DNA of 64,000 nucleotides, taken from positions 10,773,338-10,837,337 of the forward strand of contig NC_092028.1 in NCBI RefSeq assembly GCF_042242105.1. The letters are read 5' to 3'. Position 1 is the first letter of the stretch. Each line of letters begins with the position of its first letter. Below, in pieces: positions 39,301 through 52,909 of the stretch. Source of the stretch: Pempheris klunzingeri. Its lineage: Eukaryota > Chordata > Actinopteri > Acropomatiformes > Pempheridae. Position numbers and translations under genes: made by a program. A model generated the notes under the pieces. That model was not told where the DNA came from. It did not search any database and saw only the letters and a list, made by a program, of their open reading frames with translations.

Positions 39301-42300
39301 CTCTCAGTCAGCGTGGGATTATATCCTCACATTTAGCAATGGAAACCCTGATTCCAGACATGACCCTGTTTTATCAGTTTCAACTCCTCCCTGTTGCTGG
39401 ATTAGGGGTGTACAATTACAGATTCCCAAAAACATTTTGGCCAAAGAGAGCTATCCTAGAAGGGACACGGATGACCGTGCCAACCTGCGATTCAAGAGTT
39501 GGACATACTAACATGAAAGCCTATCAAACAGGTTACAATCCATTCCAAAAGAAATCGTGTAAGGTATTTCTGTTATTTTGTCCATCACTGCATTGGAATG
39601 CAATATACTGTATTTCAAAGGTGTTTATTTGTGTGCAGCTATGTACAATGCACATTGTACATCTATTATTTTCTTCATTGAGACAGGATTGTATATTTTT
39701 TGTCAGAGAATTAAAGCAGGGAACTAGGAAGCCATCCAATAATACAAATAGTAAAATAAAATATAAAAACGGTCACTAGTGGGTTCTAAAGAGCCACAAG
39801 GAAAGGATGTTAGCCTTTCAAATAAAAGCTAAGTAAAACATGTATAGATGAATTCATGCCAACCCTTTTACATGATCTCCAAAGTCTTGTGTGTTGTGCT
39901 GTGCAAGGCTCATTTACTCCTTCACTGATTTAAAAAAATCATGAGGCAAAAACATTCCACTACCTGAAATTCAAGCTCTACATGTCAAGTCATCCAGCCA
40001 TCTAATTCAACTGAATCTTATTAATGAATTTAGCTGTGCTTAATAGTTTCTTGCATTTTGAGACTGAGAAGTAAAGCATTGAATCTGTTCAAGTCCTGCC
40101 AGAGAACAGTTAGCTAAAACTGTAGGAGGCAGTTCCATCTTGAGTCTCTGTCTCTTCTAAAGTGAGCGTCGATGCATATCCACATGAACGTGAAGTCATA
40201 CTTTCTGCTTCCGTGTAGGTTAGTATGTTGACCAAATGACTCCAAAGATGAAACTTGATATTGGTTAAATGGAATTATCTCGACTGATCAAGACGAAATA
40301 CAATTGAACAGACACAACATTGAACAGTCTCCCAAACGTGTCCTGCTGACCATGACAAGTGCGGCTTTGTTTGCTGGGCCTGATAACTTGAGCACGGATG
40401 TTATTTCTGATCTGGATGCTCTACACTGAATGAAAGAACACATGCTGAAATGTCCGTCAGTCAAGCTGACATAAATGCCACCAATGTAGCAGAGTACTCT
40501 GCGTTGTAAATGTCTGCACCCTCTCTGCATCAGGAGGAAGTTCTGCTCCACCATTTTCATGTTGGTGTCATTTCATGTATATATTGGTATGTGCTGTGTC
40601 TGTCAATGCACATACAATGTATGTGTCCTTTACTTGGCAGTTACGGATGTGACTTAAATGATACTGGACCTGTCTAATCATACTTTTCTCAATATTTTTA
40701 CTTTTCTCGATTGGTTTGAAACTATTTGTAAATACTATGTATGTAGTAGTACATGTAGTACTAGTATTTTGCACTCTTTTAAGTGCTTTAACCTTAAAAC
40801 TCAATGACTTTATATGTTATCTATCTAGTATGTATTTAAAACACGTACTTGCATATGCTAACGTGCACTCTGCTAGAGAGGAACTTTCATTACCGACAGC
40901 TTTAATGGTCAAATAACATTTTTGAATCTTTGAATTTGATTCCTGTGTGTGATCGCCTGCCGTTGTCCGCTGTGTGTCTACGTGCACACGTGACAGTGTG
41001 TAACTGTGTGTGTTGTGTGTCTGTGTGTGCTGCTGTAAACAGTTGGATATGCAGTGCACGTACGCAGATTCACATTTCTCTATGTAGTTTGCATGTTTGT
41101 CGGTATATTTTACTTACTTGAGTGTTAGTGTGTATGTGGACACGAATGTTTCTATCTACACTGGCCTTTATACTTCTGTGTGCGTGCATGTGTGTGCGTG
41201 CGTGCGTGTGTTTGCATGTCTGAGTCTATGTGAGCAGCTGTGGGTCCTGTGCTTGAACTCTAGCTCACATGGGCAGAGTGAGGGAGGGCCTCAGGGTGAG
41301 AAGGCGATGGGAGAGGGGACTGATGCCCGACAAACTCGCCATCTCCCTCTCCCCTTTCATCTGCCTCTCCCAGCGCCAAACAACAAACTCTTTCATTCAG
41401 GCATCTTTGCGGCGAGCCACCCCCAGACCCTCGAGGCCCCCACCCGTTCACGCTACTTAATTCAATGTTCCGAGAAAAACTCATGATTGGAAAGTGACTT
41501 TTTATCCTCATCCTTTTCCATATCATAGCATCATCCCTCTTCCTGCTCTCCATAACTCTGTTTTTCCCTCTAACATCAAAACATCTTCTGTCCTATAAAA
41601 ACAAATGAAATAAAACCCAGGTGAATCTGCTCTCAGACCTGGACCACACAGTGATAGTGAACAACCAATGAGTATTTAATAACTGATACAATTAAGATGC
41701 CAGAATATTACATTACTTGCATGAAAATGATGTTCCAATGGTTATTATAGTACACTGAATGCAAATGAGGTCTATTTTCGAAAGACCAGCATTCACTCAT
41801 ACTGATATAAGAAATTATTAGGTAGTCTTCCATTAACTGAGGGCCAGTGTCTCCATTGAGGGACAAGGATGTGAGTGACTCAGATCAGCTCTTCATTTGC
41901 ACAATGACATACTGCACACGAGCAACAATAATTACATCCTTCAGTACTTTTACAGCAAAAGTGAATTAATTCCTCTCCAGCTGTCTCCAGCCACACAAGC
42001 TAAAAAGGAAGTTTCTACTCCACTTGTATCACTTATCATTAGAGGCAATGATTATATTGATACATGAACTTAAATAACATGTACACAAAGAAACATTCCA
42101 GAAAAGTAGTGTTACAAAACTTCCAAGAGAAGTGCAAAGCATGTGAAATGTGCCCGCCTCTTACTGGAGAAACTTTACTGCACAGTATGTACAGTATTTT
42201 TTCTTCCTCTTCAAAACTACCTTTAATCAATATAGCGAGACAAAACCAGAAAAGGAACCATTATCGAACTTTAGCTGACAATGAACAGTAATGACCAAAG

Positions 42301-43925
42301 CAAAATATTATCAACAAAATGGAGATAAAAGGACTCAAAATAAAATATTTCCTTTTCAGAATGCTTCGTTTGTTTGTTTGTTGCTTTATTAAGGATCATT
42401 TTGACCAATGTTAAGCCAATTCCAATTTTTCTATTTCAGTAAAAAGGTTTATCATTGCTTTAAATTGCAATTATTCAATAAAAATGCTTCATATGTTATA
42501 AGCTGAATATACCGTATGTTTAGTATGAAAAATCTTTCACAACAAATAATCAAACATTCGAGTTAAAGTACAATATTTCCCTCTAAAAATTTAGAAATTA
42601 AGCAGAAGTATAAAGAAACTTAAATTGGAAATTTTCTGGTGAAGTGCAAAGTAGTGTACTAATATACCACCTCTGTTCAGAAGTATCTGAAATACATATT
42701 GTTGTGTTCAGCTATCAGGATGTGAAGCTAAATTAGAAGTTTAACGAGAATTTTGTTTTGTGTCCAGGGGGAAAACAGTCTGTGAGAGAATCATTAAAAC
42801 TGAACATTTTTAGAGAGGCACATCATTGCTGTGTGATGATGTCCCAAACAGCAACCAGCCAGACATGCAGCAGAAACATCCTAACAAAGGACACCCTTGT
42901 TCGCAGCTGAATTCTTGAACATCATTTTCAGCATTTTCCTGCAAATGACTCAATCTCCACGTCCCTCGCCTCTCATTCCGCCAAATTATCATTTTTCAAG
43001 CATGTCCCCTTGTCCTACAGAGATGAGTTGTTTTTGGGAGTTTCCAAATCTTACCATTAAATCTGCTTATATCTGTAGAGATGCGTGAGTGGGTTTTACT
43101 GCCAAAAAAACACGCGTATACTATGCAGATATTCAAACTGCATGGTAGATGAAAAGCTGTGGACGTGCAAGAATAATGCGATTGATTTTGCTCCAAGAAG
43201 GAGATGGGAGACAGTTTCGAGGGACACAAGGGAGCATTGAGGGTTCTCTTTCTCTTGTTCTTCCTGAACCGTCCCCATTTTTTTCCTTTTGCCTTTGCTG
43301 CTGTCACAGCTGCAGCAGGACTCAGTAACCCCACAGCTTTAAGGGCCAGGCTCGGTTGATGTAAAAGGATGCAATGCTTGTCAGAGTGTTACTGGCCGCT
43401 CAGTGCATCTGTGGCTACAGTTAAGTGATTGTATATGTGTACAAAAAGTAAACCTGAATTGATTGCTTTAAAGGTCGAAGGTCATGTGCTGCTGAAATAT
43501 CTCAACATAGAATTCACACCCAGCTAATAACTGTCATTTTTTCTTGCATGGGAGACGAGAGTAGAATGTTTTTCATAAAAGTATGACTACTTTTGAGAAG
43601 AGGAAACTAATTTGTCCGTCATCATATCATAATCCATTCAGGTAACCCAACTTGACATATAGCAAAATGTTTATACTCAATGTTAATACTATAACATTAA
43701 TCTGCAAATCTTAATAGCGCTCTGTTAAAGCATAATGATTTTTATGTCACCTGAGAGTAATTTTGTCCATTGCTTGAACTTCACCTTTATGCAACTAAGA
43801 TGCATGTAACCTTTCCCTTAACGGCAAGGGGGTGATACACTGTGCAAATCTATTACTCAGTTACATATAAGTTATATCAAAGATGTATGAGAGTGTTTCA
43901 AGATTTAACAAGACAATGAGTGTAC
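36331..43925. other. Gene-free region between kcnj4 and sox10, left part
   Basis: No coding exon could be supported. A GT microsatellite lies at 36555-36576, and GT-rich DNA near 40940-41215. This is where distant sox10 enhancers would be expected, but I could not identify one by eye. Confidence 0.5.
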
Positions 43926-44156
43926 AATCATGCTAGCAGCTCTGTGAGGTTGTACTTATGGGCAGCTAAATGCTAATGTCCAATATGCTGACAATGCTAA
44001 CATGTTGATGTTATAAAGGTATATTGTTCATCATCTTAGTTTAGCGTGTTGGCATGCTAACAGTTGCTAATTTGCATTGATGGGATAGGAATGTCAATTT
44101 TTCTGGTATTTTGTAATAAGTCAAAGTATTGGGCAATTTGGAAACAGGACCTGATG
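43926..44156. repeat. Degenerate copy of a common teleost interspersed repeat
   Basis: The run contains several GCTAAT/GCATGCTAA-type motifs, then CATCTTAGTTTAGCGTGTTGGCATGCTAAC-like order, then AAGTATTGGGCAATTTGGAA and a GACCTGATG end. From memory, this order matches a repeat very abundant in percomorph genomes (the 'ttagcatgctaacatgctaa' family). This copy is diverged. The family name and the exact edges are not certain. Confidence 0.55.
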
Positions 44157-44546
44157 TCCATGCTGGAGGAAAACCCTATGACTCTGAACACAGCACAATG
44201 AACAATAAATGAACATAGTTATCAATACAAACTGCCTGAGATTGAAAACAGGGACTGAGCCAAGTTCTCAAAAACAAGTGAAGGGATAATTACAAAATAC
44301 CAGCAGAGATCAGCCACAGGTAACTAAACTCTCTCTCTCTCTCTGGCTCACCTGGGACCCTTACCCCACAGCCCCCCACCCCCTCCAACACCACTACCCG
44401 ACCCCACACACCCCGCCTTAGCCCCCCACATATCAATTTCCTTTAGATGTTCCCCCTCACACAATTGAAGTAACTAGATTCTTTCCTTTGGCTGGCCAGT
44501 GGAGATATGAAGCAGAGCACACAATGGGCTATTCATTAATGTAGCA

Positions 44547-44579
44547 ACACACACAGACACACACACACACACGCACACA
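44547..44579. repeat. (CA)n microsatellite
   Basis: A short interrupted CA tract. Confidence 0.9.
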
Positions 44580-44706
44580 TGCATACACATCCCCTCATCC
44601 ACACCCAACCAGCACCGGTAGCAGCACCATCCATCTCTTAAAGCCTCCACACACATATTTAGCAACCATATTGTTCCGTAGCCTAAATGCACGCAGATGG
44701 CATGCA

Positions 44707-44725
44707 AACACACACACAAACACAA

Positions 44726-44770
<45 letters not shown>
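44707..44770. repeat. (CA)n microsatellite, interrupted
   Basis: About 64 bp of CA units with a few AAA interruptions. On the minus strand it gives meaningless Cys-Val open frames. Confidence 0.95.
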
Positions 44771-44775
<5 letters not shown>

Positions 44776-47700
44776 TCACCAACTACCCTCTGTAGTATAC
44801 ATGCATGCACATGCACAAACACAGACACGTCTCAGACAGGCGCACAAAAGCACATGCAAATACATTCACAATCCCACATATAGCACACTCTCTCCACAGC
44901 TGCAATGAAAGCCTGTCCAAGTTCTTACGAGCCCCTCACACACAGATTAGATCTCAGACTTGTGATGTGAGATATTAGACTTTAGCTGAGATAAATGCAC
45001 ATTTTACATTTTATTTTTTGGGTGTAGTTTTTCTTTTTATCTACCTTGTATTGATGTTATATTTAAACAGCAGTGTTTGTAAGGACAATTATCTGTTGAT
45101 GAGTCAGTGTTAATGCTGAAAGGTCCATGAACTAATACACTAACACACACACACACACACACACAGTTTCTACCATGGCCACCCCCCCTAACCTGTACCT
45201 CAGAGAAAAACAAGACAAACACAAAAGAATTCAAGATTCACCGACTTTCAAGATGGGGACCTATTTAAATGTAACACTGCTGCATGAACTCATTAAGGAA
45301 GATGGACGGGGGTAACGCATCAGGAAGGTCTTGTGCGGGGTGGAATTTTTATTACGACCCATTTGAAGATTCTCTGACATTTTAATCATGGATGTAACTG
45401 ATATCTGTCACTATTGGGGAATAAGCCATAGCTATATCATACAAGCTCAGCACTTGCTTTTCATTTTGGAATGCAGTAGGTTAATTTTAAAATACACAGT
45501 GGTCTGATCCTTAAAAAGAAGAAAGAAGCCGGTTTAAAACCCCATGAAGTTTTCAAGCGAGACTATGAATCCCCACCAGCTCCAGTTGTATCGTTTTATG
45601 GCTGACTCTGACCTCTGACTACCCTGTGTGTTAGAAAAATAAATGGGAACCGATCGATATCTCGTTATTACTGCCATCATTAAATGCTGGTTTTATTGCA
45701 AAGACAAAGACAGAGTTGATTACATTTGTAATAACTTAATAGCTGCAGTAATAACAGTAGCCCACCAAATCCTTCTGCATGGTTGACTGATCCACTTCAA
45801 CAGGGGAAGACTGACACACCTGCTCTGTCCTGCACAGGTGCATGCAGGTAGAGAGAAAGACAATAAGTCTATGAGAGAATATTAGATGAAGAGTCACGGG
45901 GGGTAGAGACAGAGGATGCCACTGAGAAAAAGAAAGATATAAACAGCTTTCGAACGATAAAACGAATCAGGATGTGTTTACTTCTCTGCTCAAAAGTTCA
46001 ACAACGCCACACTAACATCATTACCAGGTCAGTCGAACAGATTCCTGCCTCCTGTGAGTCAGCAGGGACGTGTTGGTCTGAAACAGAAAACAGGCAAAAG
46101 GAGGATGCTCCCACTTTGGTGCCAGCACATGACAATAAGGGCTGCAGACGTATAATTTTAGTTTTGGTTGTGAAATTGGTTATGATTATACTTTGATATT
46201 AATGAATCACAGCACACAATTTAGAAAATACATGGCTATTTTAAGTTCATATTTACTTCCTCTAAATTCAGTGTGTTCCTCGGCTGCATTTTTCTGTTAA
46301 ATTATTATAAAGATCAGTCAGTAGCAGACATTCAGTTCACTTTCCACTTGTAGATGATTGGATTAACACTTGTTTGCAATTGAAGTTTTGTAAGTTTAAA
46401 GCTCCGTGTTATTTCATTTTATTTATTCATTTATTTTGGAGTATGTTTGCCCTTTCAAACATCACATTATTAGATTAGTCTCTGGTAGCTGGCACAGAGA
46501 TCAAATTTGGCCCCTGATCCAGTGCAACATAAAGTCTCTAAAGCACACAACATTTAGCGGGACTGCATCACGTCAGGTTGAGTTTCGGGGACGACTGAAT
46601 CGTGATTCTGGACTGACCCCGGCCTGATGGGGATGGGGCCCCCTGGCCTAATGGGCATAAGACCATGTGGCCTGTGTTGGGGGCTTCTGTTTGGATGCTG
46701 CTGACCCATAACCTGCTGACCTTTAACTGTCACCCTGTGCTCTGTGTGTACAAGTGTGTGCTTCACAACAAACAAGATCTTCTGTCACATGACTCAATAA
46801 GTTTGCATCATTTTGACTGCCTCTCTGAGTGTCCATTATAATCGTCTTCTATGTTCTTCTGCACAATTTTCAAGTGTTTACTTTGACACAAAAAACGTTT
46901 CATTTGCAGAGAGGTAACTGCATGTGCTGTCTGTGAAACCAGATAACTAATTTAGCAAAAATCAAAGATCCATTATTGTCATTAAATTCATTTTTTTCAT
47001 TTTGAACATAAGTTAGTTGTTATTATGCTTTTTAATCAATTACATAACATCACAAAGTAGCACTCTTTCTAAAAAAAATAACCTTATTTCCATCAGTTAA
47101 ATTGTGCCAAGAATCTAAAACTTGTTAAAATTTAAGAATAAAAAATATTTCAGCAAAATGTAACTGTTAATTATGTAAGCAAAGTTGTAGCCTACATTTA
47201 ATGAGCAGCATACTCACACCCGTTGCAAGACAAGGATTTTCATACTGAATACATGTTTTAATGAATGTTAGAATTAAATTAAATAAAATAATAATAATTA
47301 AAAAAAAACAGCGGACAGATTCCTAATGTTCTGGCTCATGAAAAATCCACAAGCAGCTCGTCTGTGGCAGCCTTTTTTAAATATAAAACACCTATTGAGA
47401 TACAATGAATGTTTTTCGAAACGTTTCATCCATCTCACTCCGGTTGATTCAGTTTCTCTCAGTCTGCTAATCTGCAGACTGTCAAGCCATCCATCATTAC
47501 CCTGAAGGCAACAGTTTTCGGACAAAGGTTAGCCTATTTCCCGTATTTAGGAAATTATTAAGCAATAATAATTGCTGTCGTCTCATTGATAGTTCTAACA
47601 AAGATTTTATTGTAAAATCTATTTTTGAAGCATTTTGTTACAGCGCCAAATATCTAAATTATGGCTGAAACATAAAATTCGACTTAAATCCTGCCTCATT

Positions 47701-49343
47701 TCATCAACCAGCGCATTTCTCTCAAACGTCTTGTTGCGCTAATTGACATTTATGGTCTCATCCAAACGTCATCAGTTCATGTAGCAATGCAACTTTGTCG
47801 AGCCTGTAAATTCCCCCTCATTATTTGTGCACAAACACACACACGCCAAAACAAACACTCACGTCAAACCGAGGCCGGGCCGCAAATCCTCGGCTCCACA
47901 GCGGGAGAGAAATCCCCGGAGTGGCTCTCTGTTGGTCCCCGGTTTCAAGCTCCAGGAGCCGGACAGTCCCACCACAGCTCCCCGGGCCGAGTCACCGCGC
48001 TCCTGGAGCATTTTTCTCTATGTGTCAGAGTTTGTGGAGACGCGCACAAAGAGTGGCACAAGAGGGAAAGACACAGGCTTTCTCCTACTTTTCTTTTTTC
48101 TTATGCACAGAACTGCTTTTTGTTCCCCATTTTTTTTTTCATTTAAGGGGGAAGGGGGTGCTCGTTTTGATCACATGATTGCAATTCACCTGAGATAAAA
48201 CAAAGGACGCAAAGAAAGAAGGGGAGAGGAGGAATGAATGGGGCAGAGAATCAGACAGAGAGATGCACTCATGGTTAGGATTCCCTTATCACAGTCAACA
48301 TTAATGAAAAAAAGTGGTGATTTTTGGATTGGGTGCCAGTGTGTCGCATGGCGGTGATACAAGGGGTCATTGTTGCGAAGAACAGCGCTTGTGTTTGTAT
48401 CCGTGCGGCCCAGTGTCCCCTCTCATCTCTCCTTTCTGCATTTTCTACCAATACTGTTTGCTTTAAACGCGCGGCTCTCAGTTAGAGGTGCTGATGCAAT
48501 TAGAAAACTCACGCATGGACCTGAAGAAGCGCACTGACGGAGGCCACACAATCCGTTTAAGGGCCTTTTAGTGTTGTCTACACCTGCGGTGTAGGGGTGA
48601 ATATACGAGTGGATAAACATGTGTAAGACACACTTCCAGCGGCGCATGAATTTGCGCTTTTGTGCATTCATTTTGCATCCATCTTTGCAATTCGTGCAAA
48701 TGTAGTGACCCTGACCTTTTGAAATGTTAAGTCAAAACAAACCATCATTTATCTGTTAGTAAGGCACAGTTTGCCCCCTTATTCTCCTCTAAGAAAAAAA
48801 AAAAGATCAGGCCTCTGATAAAGCTTTCTTTTAATGTGTGGATGCCCCAGTGACAGAAAGCTGTGTTGCCTCCGAGCATGTTCTGAAATCTGAAAATAAA
48901 CTGCGTCTGATTCTTCAAATATGACACACCTGGCAACATTTTTCTCAACTGATGGATTGTCCTCGAAACTCCTGCGGTGGCACACTTGATTTAATTTTAT
49001 TGTAATTCATTTTAGAGTCCAATTTGTACTTATGTTATGAGATTGATGCACAATTTTATTTGTCCTAATATTTCTCATTTAGATGCTGGAGCGAGCCTGT
49101 AAATTGACTGCTTATGTCGGTTTCTGGAAAATAGCAAAATGCCACGTGTGGAATTATAACGCGAAGTAAACACCTGTGCAACACTGAATATGCGCATAGA
49201 TCACTGATGCAACTGGGCATCTCCCCATGTAAATTCATTAGGTGAGGGTGCTCATGTACCAAATGAAAATGATGTGTATACTTCTTGTTGAAAATTCTTT
49301 GCGTAAAATGCGCACAATTTACGCACGCTCATATCAGAATGTG
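44771..49343. other. Gene-free region upstream of sox10, right part
   Basis: No coding exon is supported. A further (CA)n lies at about 45144-45165. The part 47870-48015 is clearly richer in G+C and CpG than its surroundings, which makes it a candidate regulatory element or small CpG island. The rest is AT-rich. Confidence 0.5.
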
Positions 49344-49494
<151 letters not shown>

Positions 49495-49569
49495 TTAACC
49501 AATCAGAGGTCTCCAAGCTTGCACCAGTACAATTTTGCTACTGTTCCTTTAAGACTTGTCCTCCCCAGC

Positions 49570-49754
49570 ATCTTTTTATTTTTTCCTCTCAGCCTCACAC
49601 AAGGAGCTCTTTAAGCCCCGGTACCGACACACAGAGCAGGCATTCATACTCGGGCAGCGCGAGCGAGGGGGCTGGGGAGCGAGCGTCACTTTGGAAACTC
49701 GGGAACTCGCGGATTCTCGTGCTAAACCGGCGACCTCCTTTTCTCATTACTGAA
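49570..49754 (+). promoter_or_regulatory. Candidate sox10 promoter and non-coding first exon
   Basis: A G+C- and CpG-rich segment, standing out from AT-rich flanks, ends in a donor-like GAA/GTAAGG with the GT at about 49755. SOX10 genes are known to have non-coding 5' exons, and this is the best candidate in the 4 kb ahead of the coding start. The TSS position is not determined. A second exon could begin after the acceptor TGTTTCAG near 52506. Confidence 0.35.
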
Positions 49755-50984
49755 GTAAGGCGCTTAGCATTTCCAACTCTTTCCTCTGTGCTGCTGGTGG
49801 CTGCTCTGACTCTGCGATTTGGTTATTTCTTCCCGTCGGAATCATATAGAAGAATCCCGACTCAGATTTACAGATGTAATCTTACCTCTAACAATCCTTA
49901 ATGCTACCGTGATAAATCTTAACAAGTCTTTCGGGGGTCGTGAGCTGAGACAGTGGTTACACACTGGTCCAAAATGACAGATTTGTTCTTTCTGAAATTT
50001 GAATAAAATAACATATGGGATATCTAAGAATAACGCTGTTTGGTATTAGCCTTAAGAGCAATTTCTCATACTTTTTTTTTTTTTTTACAAGGATGTTGAT
50101 TATTTGCATGATATTACAGTGCAACAAGTGCTCTTATTTTAAAATGATTTCCGAGTTTAATTGTTTAATCAGTGCTAATCATTTGTTTGGACAATCTTTG
50201 TTTGGGAATTTTAAATTCAAGCTTCTTCTATTCGACTCAGTGAGGAGACCGAAGGCCTTTTTCATACTTAGACAGTAACTAACGGTTTATTAGAGAAACA
50301 GAAGTTATTAGAAGTTGAAATAAACTGAAACAACTATAAATGGGCATTTCTGAAGTCTTATTCTCGTCGTGGAACCTGTTGTAGATATTAGTTGTGTCTT
50401 TATTCTTAAATACATACTGCCTTGTTAGATTATGGTGCACTTGGTTTAAACAGCATCTTGCGTTGGTTTGTCCAACATTTACTCTTCTGGATAGATGGCA
50501 CTGAAAATATGAGCTATAGTAATATTAATTGAAAAAAAGACTTTTAAAGACGCAAAAGAAGGGTAATGTAGTAGCAAGTCAAGCATGATTTGAGGGGTGT
50601 GTCGAAAACAATTTATACATTATCAGACAATAAATCAAATGACATTTTCTACGGCAGACTGAGAGGTATGCCCAGTTGATTGACGAGTCTGTTGAGTTCA
50701 TTATTCGCTTGTTTGTTCCTAATTTGAGGCGCTGCCTGCTAAAGAAATAACATGCTTTATGATGAATGTGATCAGTGACGAAAGGAAATTAGCACCACTA
50801 ACTAAAGTGATCATTGCTCTTTCCCTTTTTCCACACGAGAGACATATTATAAGCAGGCAGCGCGTAGAGCAAACACGGCAACACGTGCGCAATGAGCCAA
50901 GTGGAGCTTTACGCACGATGTTAACGCATTGTTTCTGCAGCAGGGACGCTGTCCATGCGTGATGACAATCTGTGAAGTGGCCTT

Positions 50985-51003
50985 GCGCACCAGGTGGCAG
51001 GCG
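50985..51003. promoter_or_regulatory. CTCF-like motif between kcnj4 and sox10
   Basis: CACCAGGTGGCAG (within 50988-51000) resembles the CTCF core motif (CCACCAGGGGGCGC and its AGGTGGCAG variant). It lies about 1.9 kb upstream of the sox10 ATG. A match to a short consensus is not proof of binding. Confidence 0.35.
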
Positions 51004-51775
51004 AATATCACTATTAATGCGGCTCGGACAGATGGTGAAGCTTTACGTGCCCTTTTTGATGGAAATGGATACGATTCCTGACACCCACTCCGATGTGAAT
51101 TAAAAGCTGGTTTGCCAAAATTTTATCAAGAGTCACGAAACGCATAATCTGTAACTTAACTCTGAAAGCAGTCAACAAATCCAAATACCATTTTTAAAAG
51201 CCTAATTTGTTATGAGTATTCTACATGTTACCTAAGGACAGTAGATGATCAGCAAGAAGCCAACCCAGCAAGTAGAAAATAGGCCTACATTTCATCATAA
51301 ATTCACACAAACATGCTTAGTGTGCGAGTCTAAAGTATATAGTTTATTATTTTTTAAAAAAAAGGGTTGAACCTTTACCCATAAAGGTTAAGTAACGTGA
51401 GTGTTGAGTGGTTATATTCCCCACTTAACCTACACATGAACACACAGACTGTTAAACTGACAAGCTAATTCATAATACCACTAGACGTGAGCGAGATCAC
51501 CAATTTTCCTGCAATGTGATACCGAAGCTGGAAACAAACGAGCGGGCTGTGTGCTGCTGGTTCACAGGAAGTTCGCTGATTTGGGACGTAAACTTCGACG
51601 CAGGGTGTTGATTTAATGGACAAAACAAGGACACATTTTGCTCCCGTTTAACAAACAGCCTGTGTCTAATTCACACACGCGAACTGACACGCACGCGTGC
51701 GGGGTTTATATTTCCATCGCCAGGGCATGTTTATCCAAGAGCTACAGAGGATAAACCCGGGGCCTGTGCGGAGAG

Positions 51776-51816
51776 GAGAAAGTGTTGGAGTGATGCTATC
51801 ATTCCAACACTTTCTC
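51776..51816. repeat. 18-bp inverted repeat with 5-nt spacer upstream of sox10
   Basis: Arms 51776-51793 and 51799-51816 are reverse complements at 17 of 18 positions. The right arm contains CATTCCA, a TEAD (M-CAT) type motif; the left arm carries its one-base variant in the opposite orientation. Confidence 0.85.
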
Positions 51817-52909
51817 TCGGGGGAGCTTGAAATAACTGCAAAACCTTAAACAGTAGCTTATTTGGGGGGAACGAGCCTGTGCTGCAGCAGCTGGACCTCT
51901 GCATACTGGTTTATCTTGATTTTCACGTATTATATAAAACTGGCTAAACTTTATGTATAATCTACTTTCAGAATAGCAAAGTCTACTAGGAATTCCTTTT
52001 GTGTACTACTGTGGCAAATCTTAACCCTTGTGATAATACAATGTATTAAATTCCACAAGGTTTCTGTGGGCTTATACATTTTAAATAGACACCAGGAGCA
52101 CTAAACAGGAACACCTTTGCCATACAGATTTTTAACGAATATGAAGTCATTTGAGTCTTTGCGTCCATGAAAATGTCTCCAATAATCATGATCACTGACA
52201 GAGGAGTGGGGGGTGGAGACAATATGGGGGCATCGCTGGAGAGGGGTGAGGTAATCCTTTACGCACCAATGTTTTGGGGTTTATTGCTGTGATGGAGAGA
52301 AGTACATTTTGGAAAATCAAGCCCAAATCTTCGCCATAATGAGGTCTTGACTTGTCCCTGACATGTAATAAAAAACACTAATCGGAGAACAGCACCTCCT
52401 CTCTAGAAATACAGGTTTTGGTGAGGATGTTGCTGCCCAATGAAGCAGAAGTTTCTCTACCTCTGGCGTGTTAAGCTGACGCTTCTCTCCACTCTGCTGT
52501 TTCAGGTTCTCGCTGTTGGATTTCAACCGTGGGACAAACGGTGGAGAGAGTGAAGGGGAAGTCAGGCGGGAAGTGAGACCGGGTGAGTTTGGCGCAGACA
52601 GCTGTGCAATAGCAGGTAAACTGGGGTCGAAGGTGCGCACTGAGCCGCCTATGATACCAACAACACGGATGGAAAGAACTTTAATGTGGAACCCTCACAG
52701 AGTTTTGCAACGGAGGCTGAGAGTAGAGACAGACTGGCAGTTTATATTATAACTTAGAGGAGGCCAGAGGGACAGATAGACAGCAGCCAGACGACACTCC
52801 GTGCGTCACTGTAGGGACAAACAGGAACAAGGACCCGGCAGGTAGAGTGAAGCATTTAGGAACAGGCCTTGCATCCTCTGCGCACCTGGAGGCTTGTGTG
52901 TGTAGGAAG

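Noticed and set aside
39339-39779. 146-codon ATG open frame between kcnj4 and sox10
   Set aside because: No recognisable motif or splice context; the composition is that of random AT-rich intergenic DNA.
42996-43334. Minus-strand 112-codon open frame with a basic stretch
   Set aside because: No homology recognised and no splice partners; most likely chance.
44474-44828. Minus-strand Cys/Val-rich open frames
   Set aside because: They are translations of CA microsatellites.
47787-48198. Three overlapping open frames of about 120 codons
   Set aside because: All three frames are open because the segment is G+C-rich and stop-poor. None shows a known domain, and one of them at most could be real.
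48360-48395. Possible paired SoxE binding site (CATTGTT with AACAG nearby)
   Set aside because: Orientation and second half-site do not fit the known head-to-head ACAAWG / CWTTGT arrangement.
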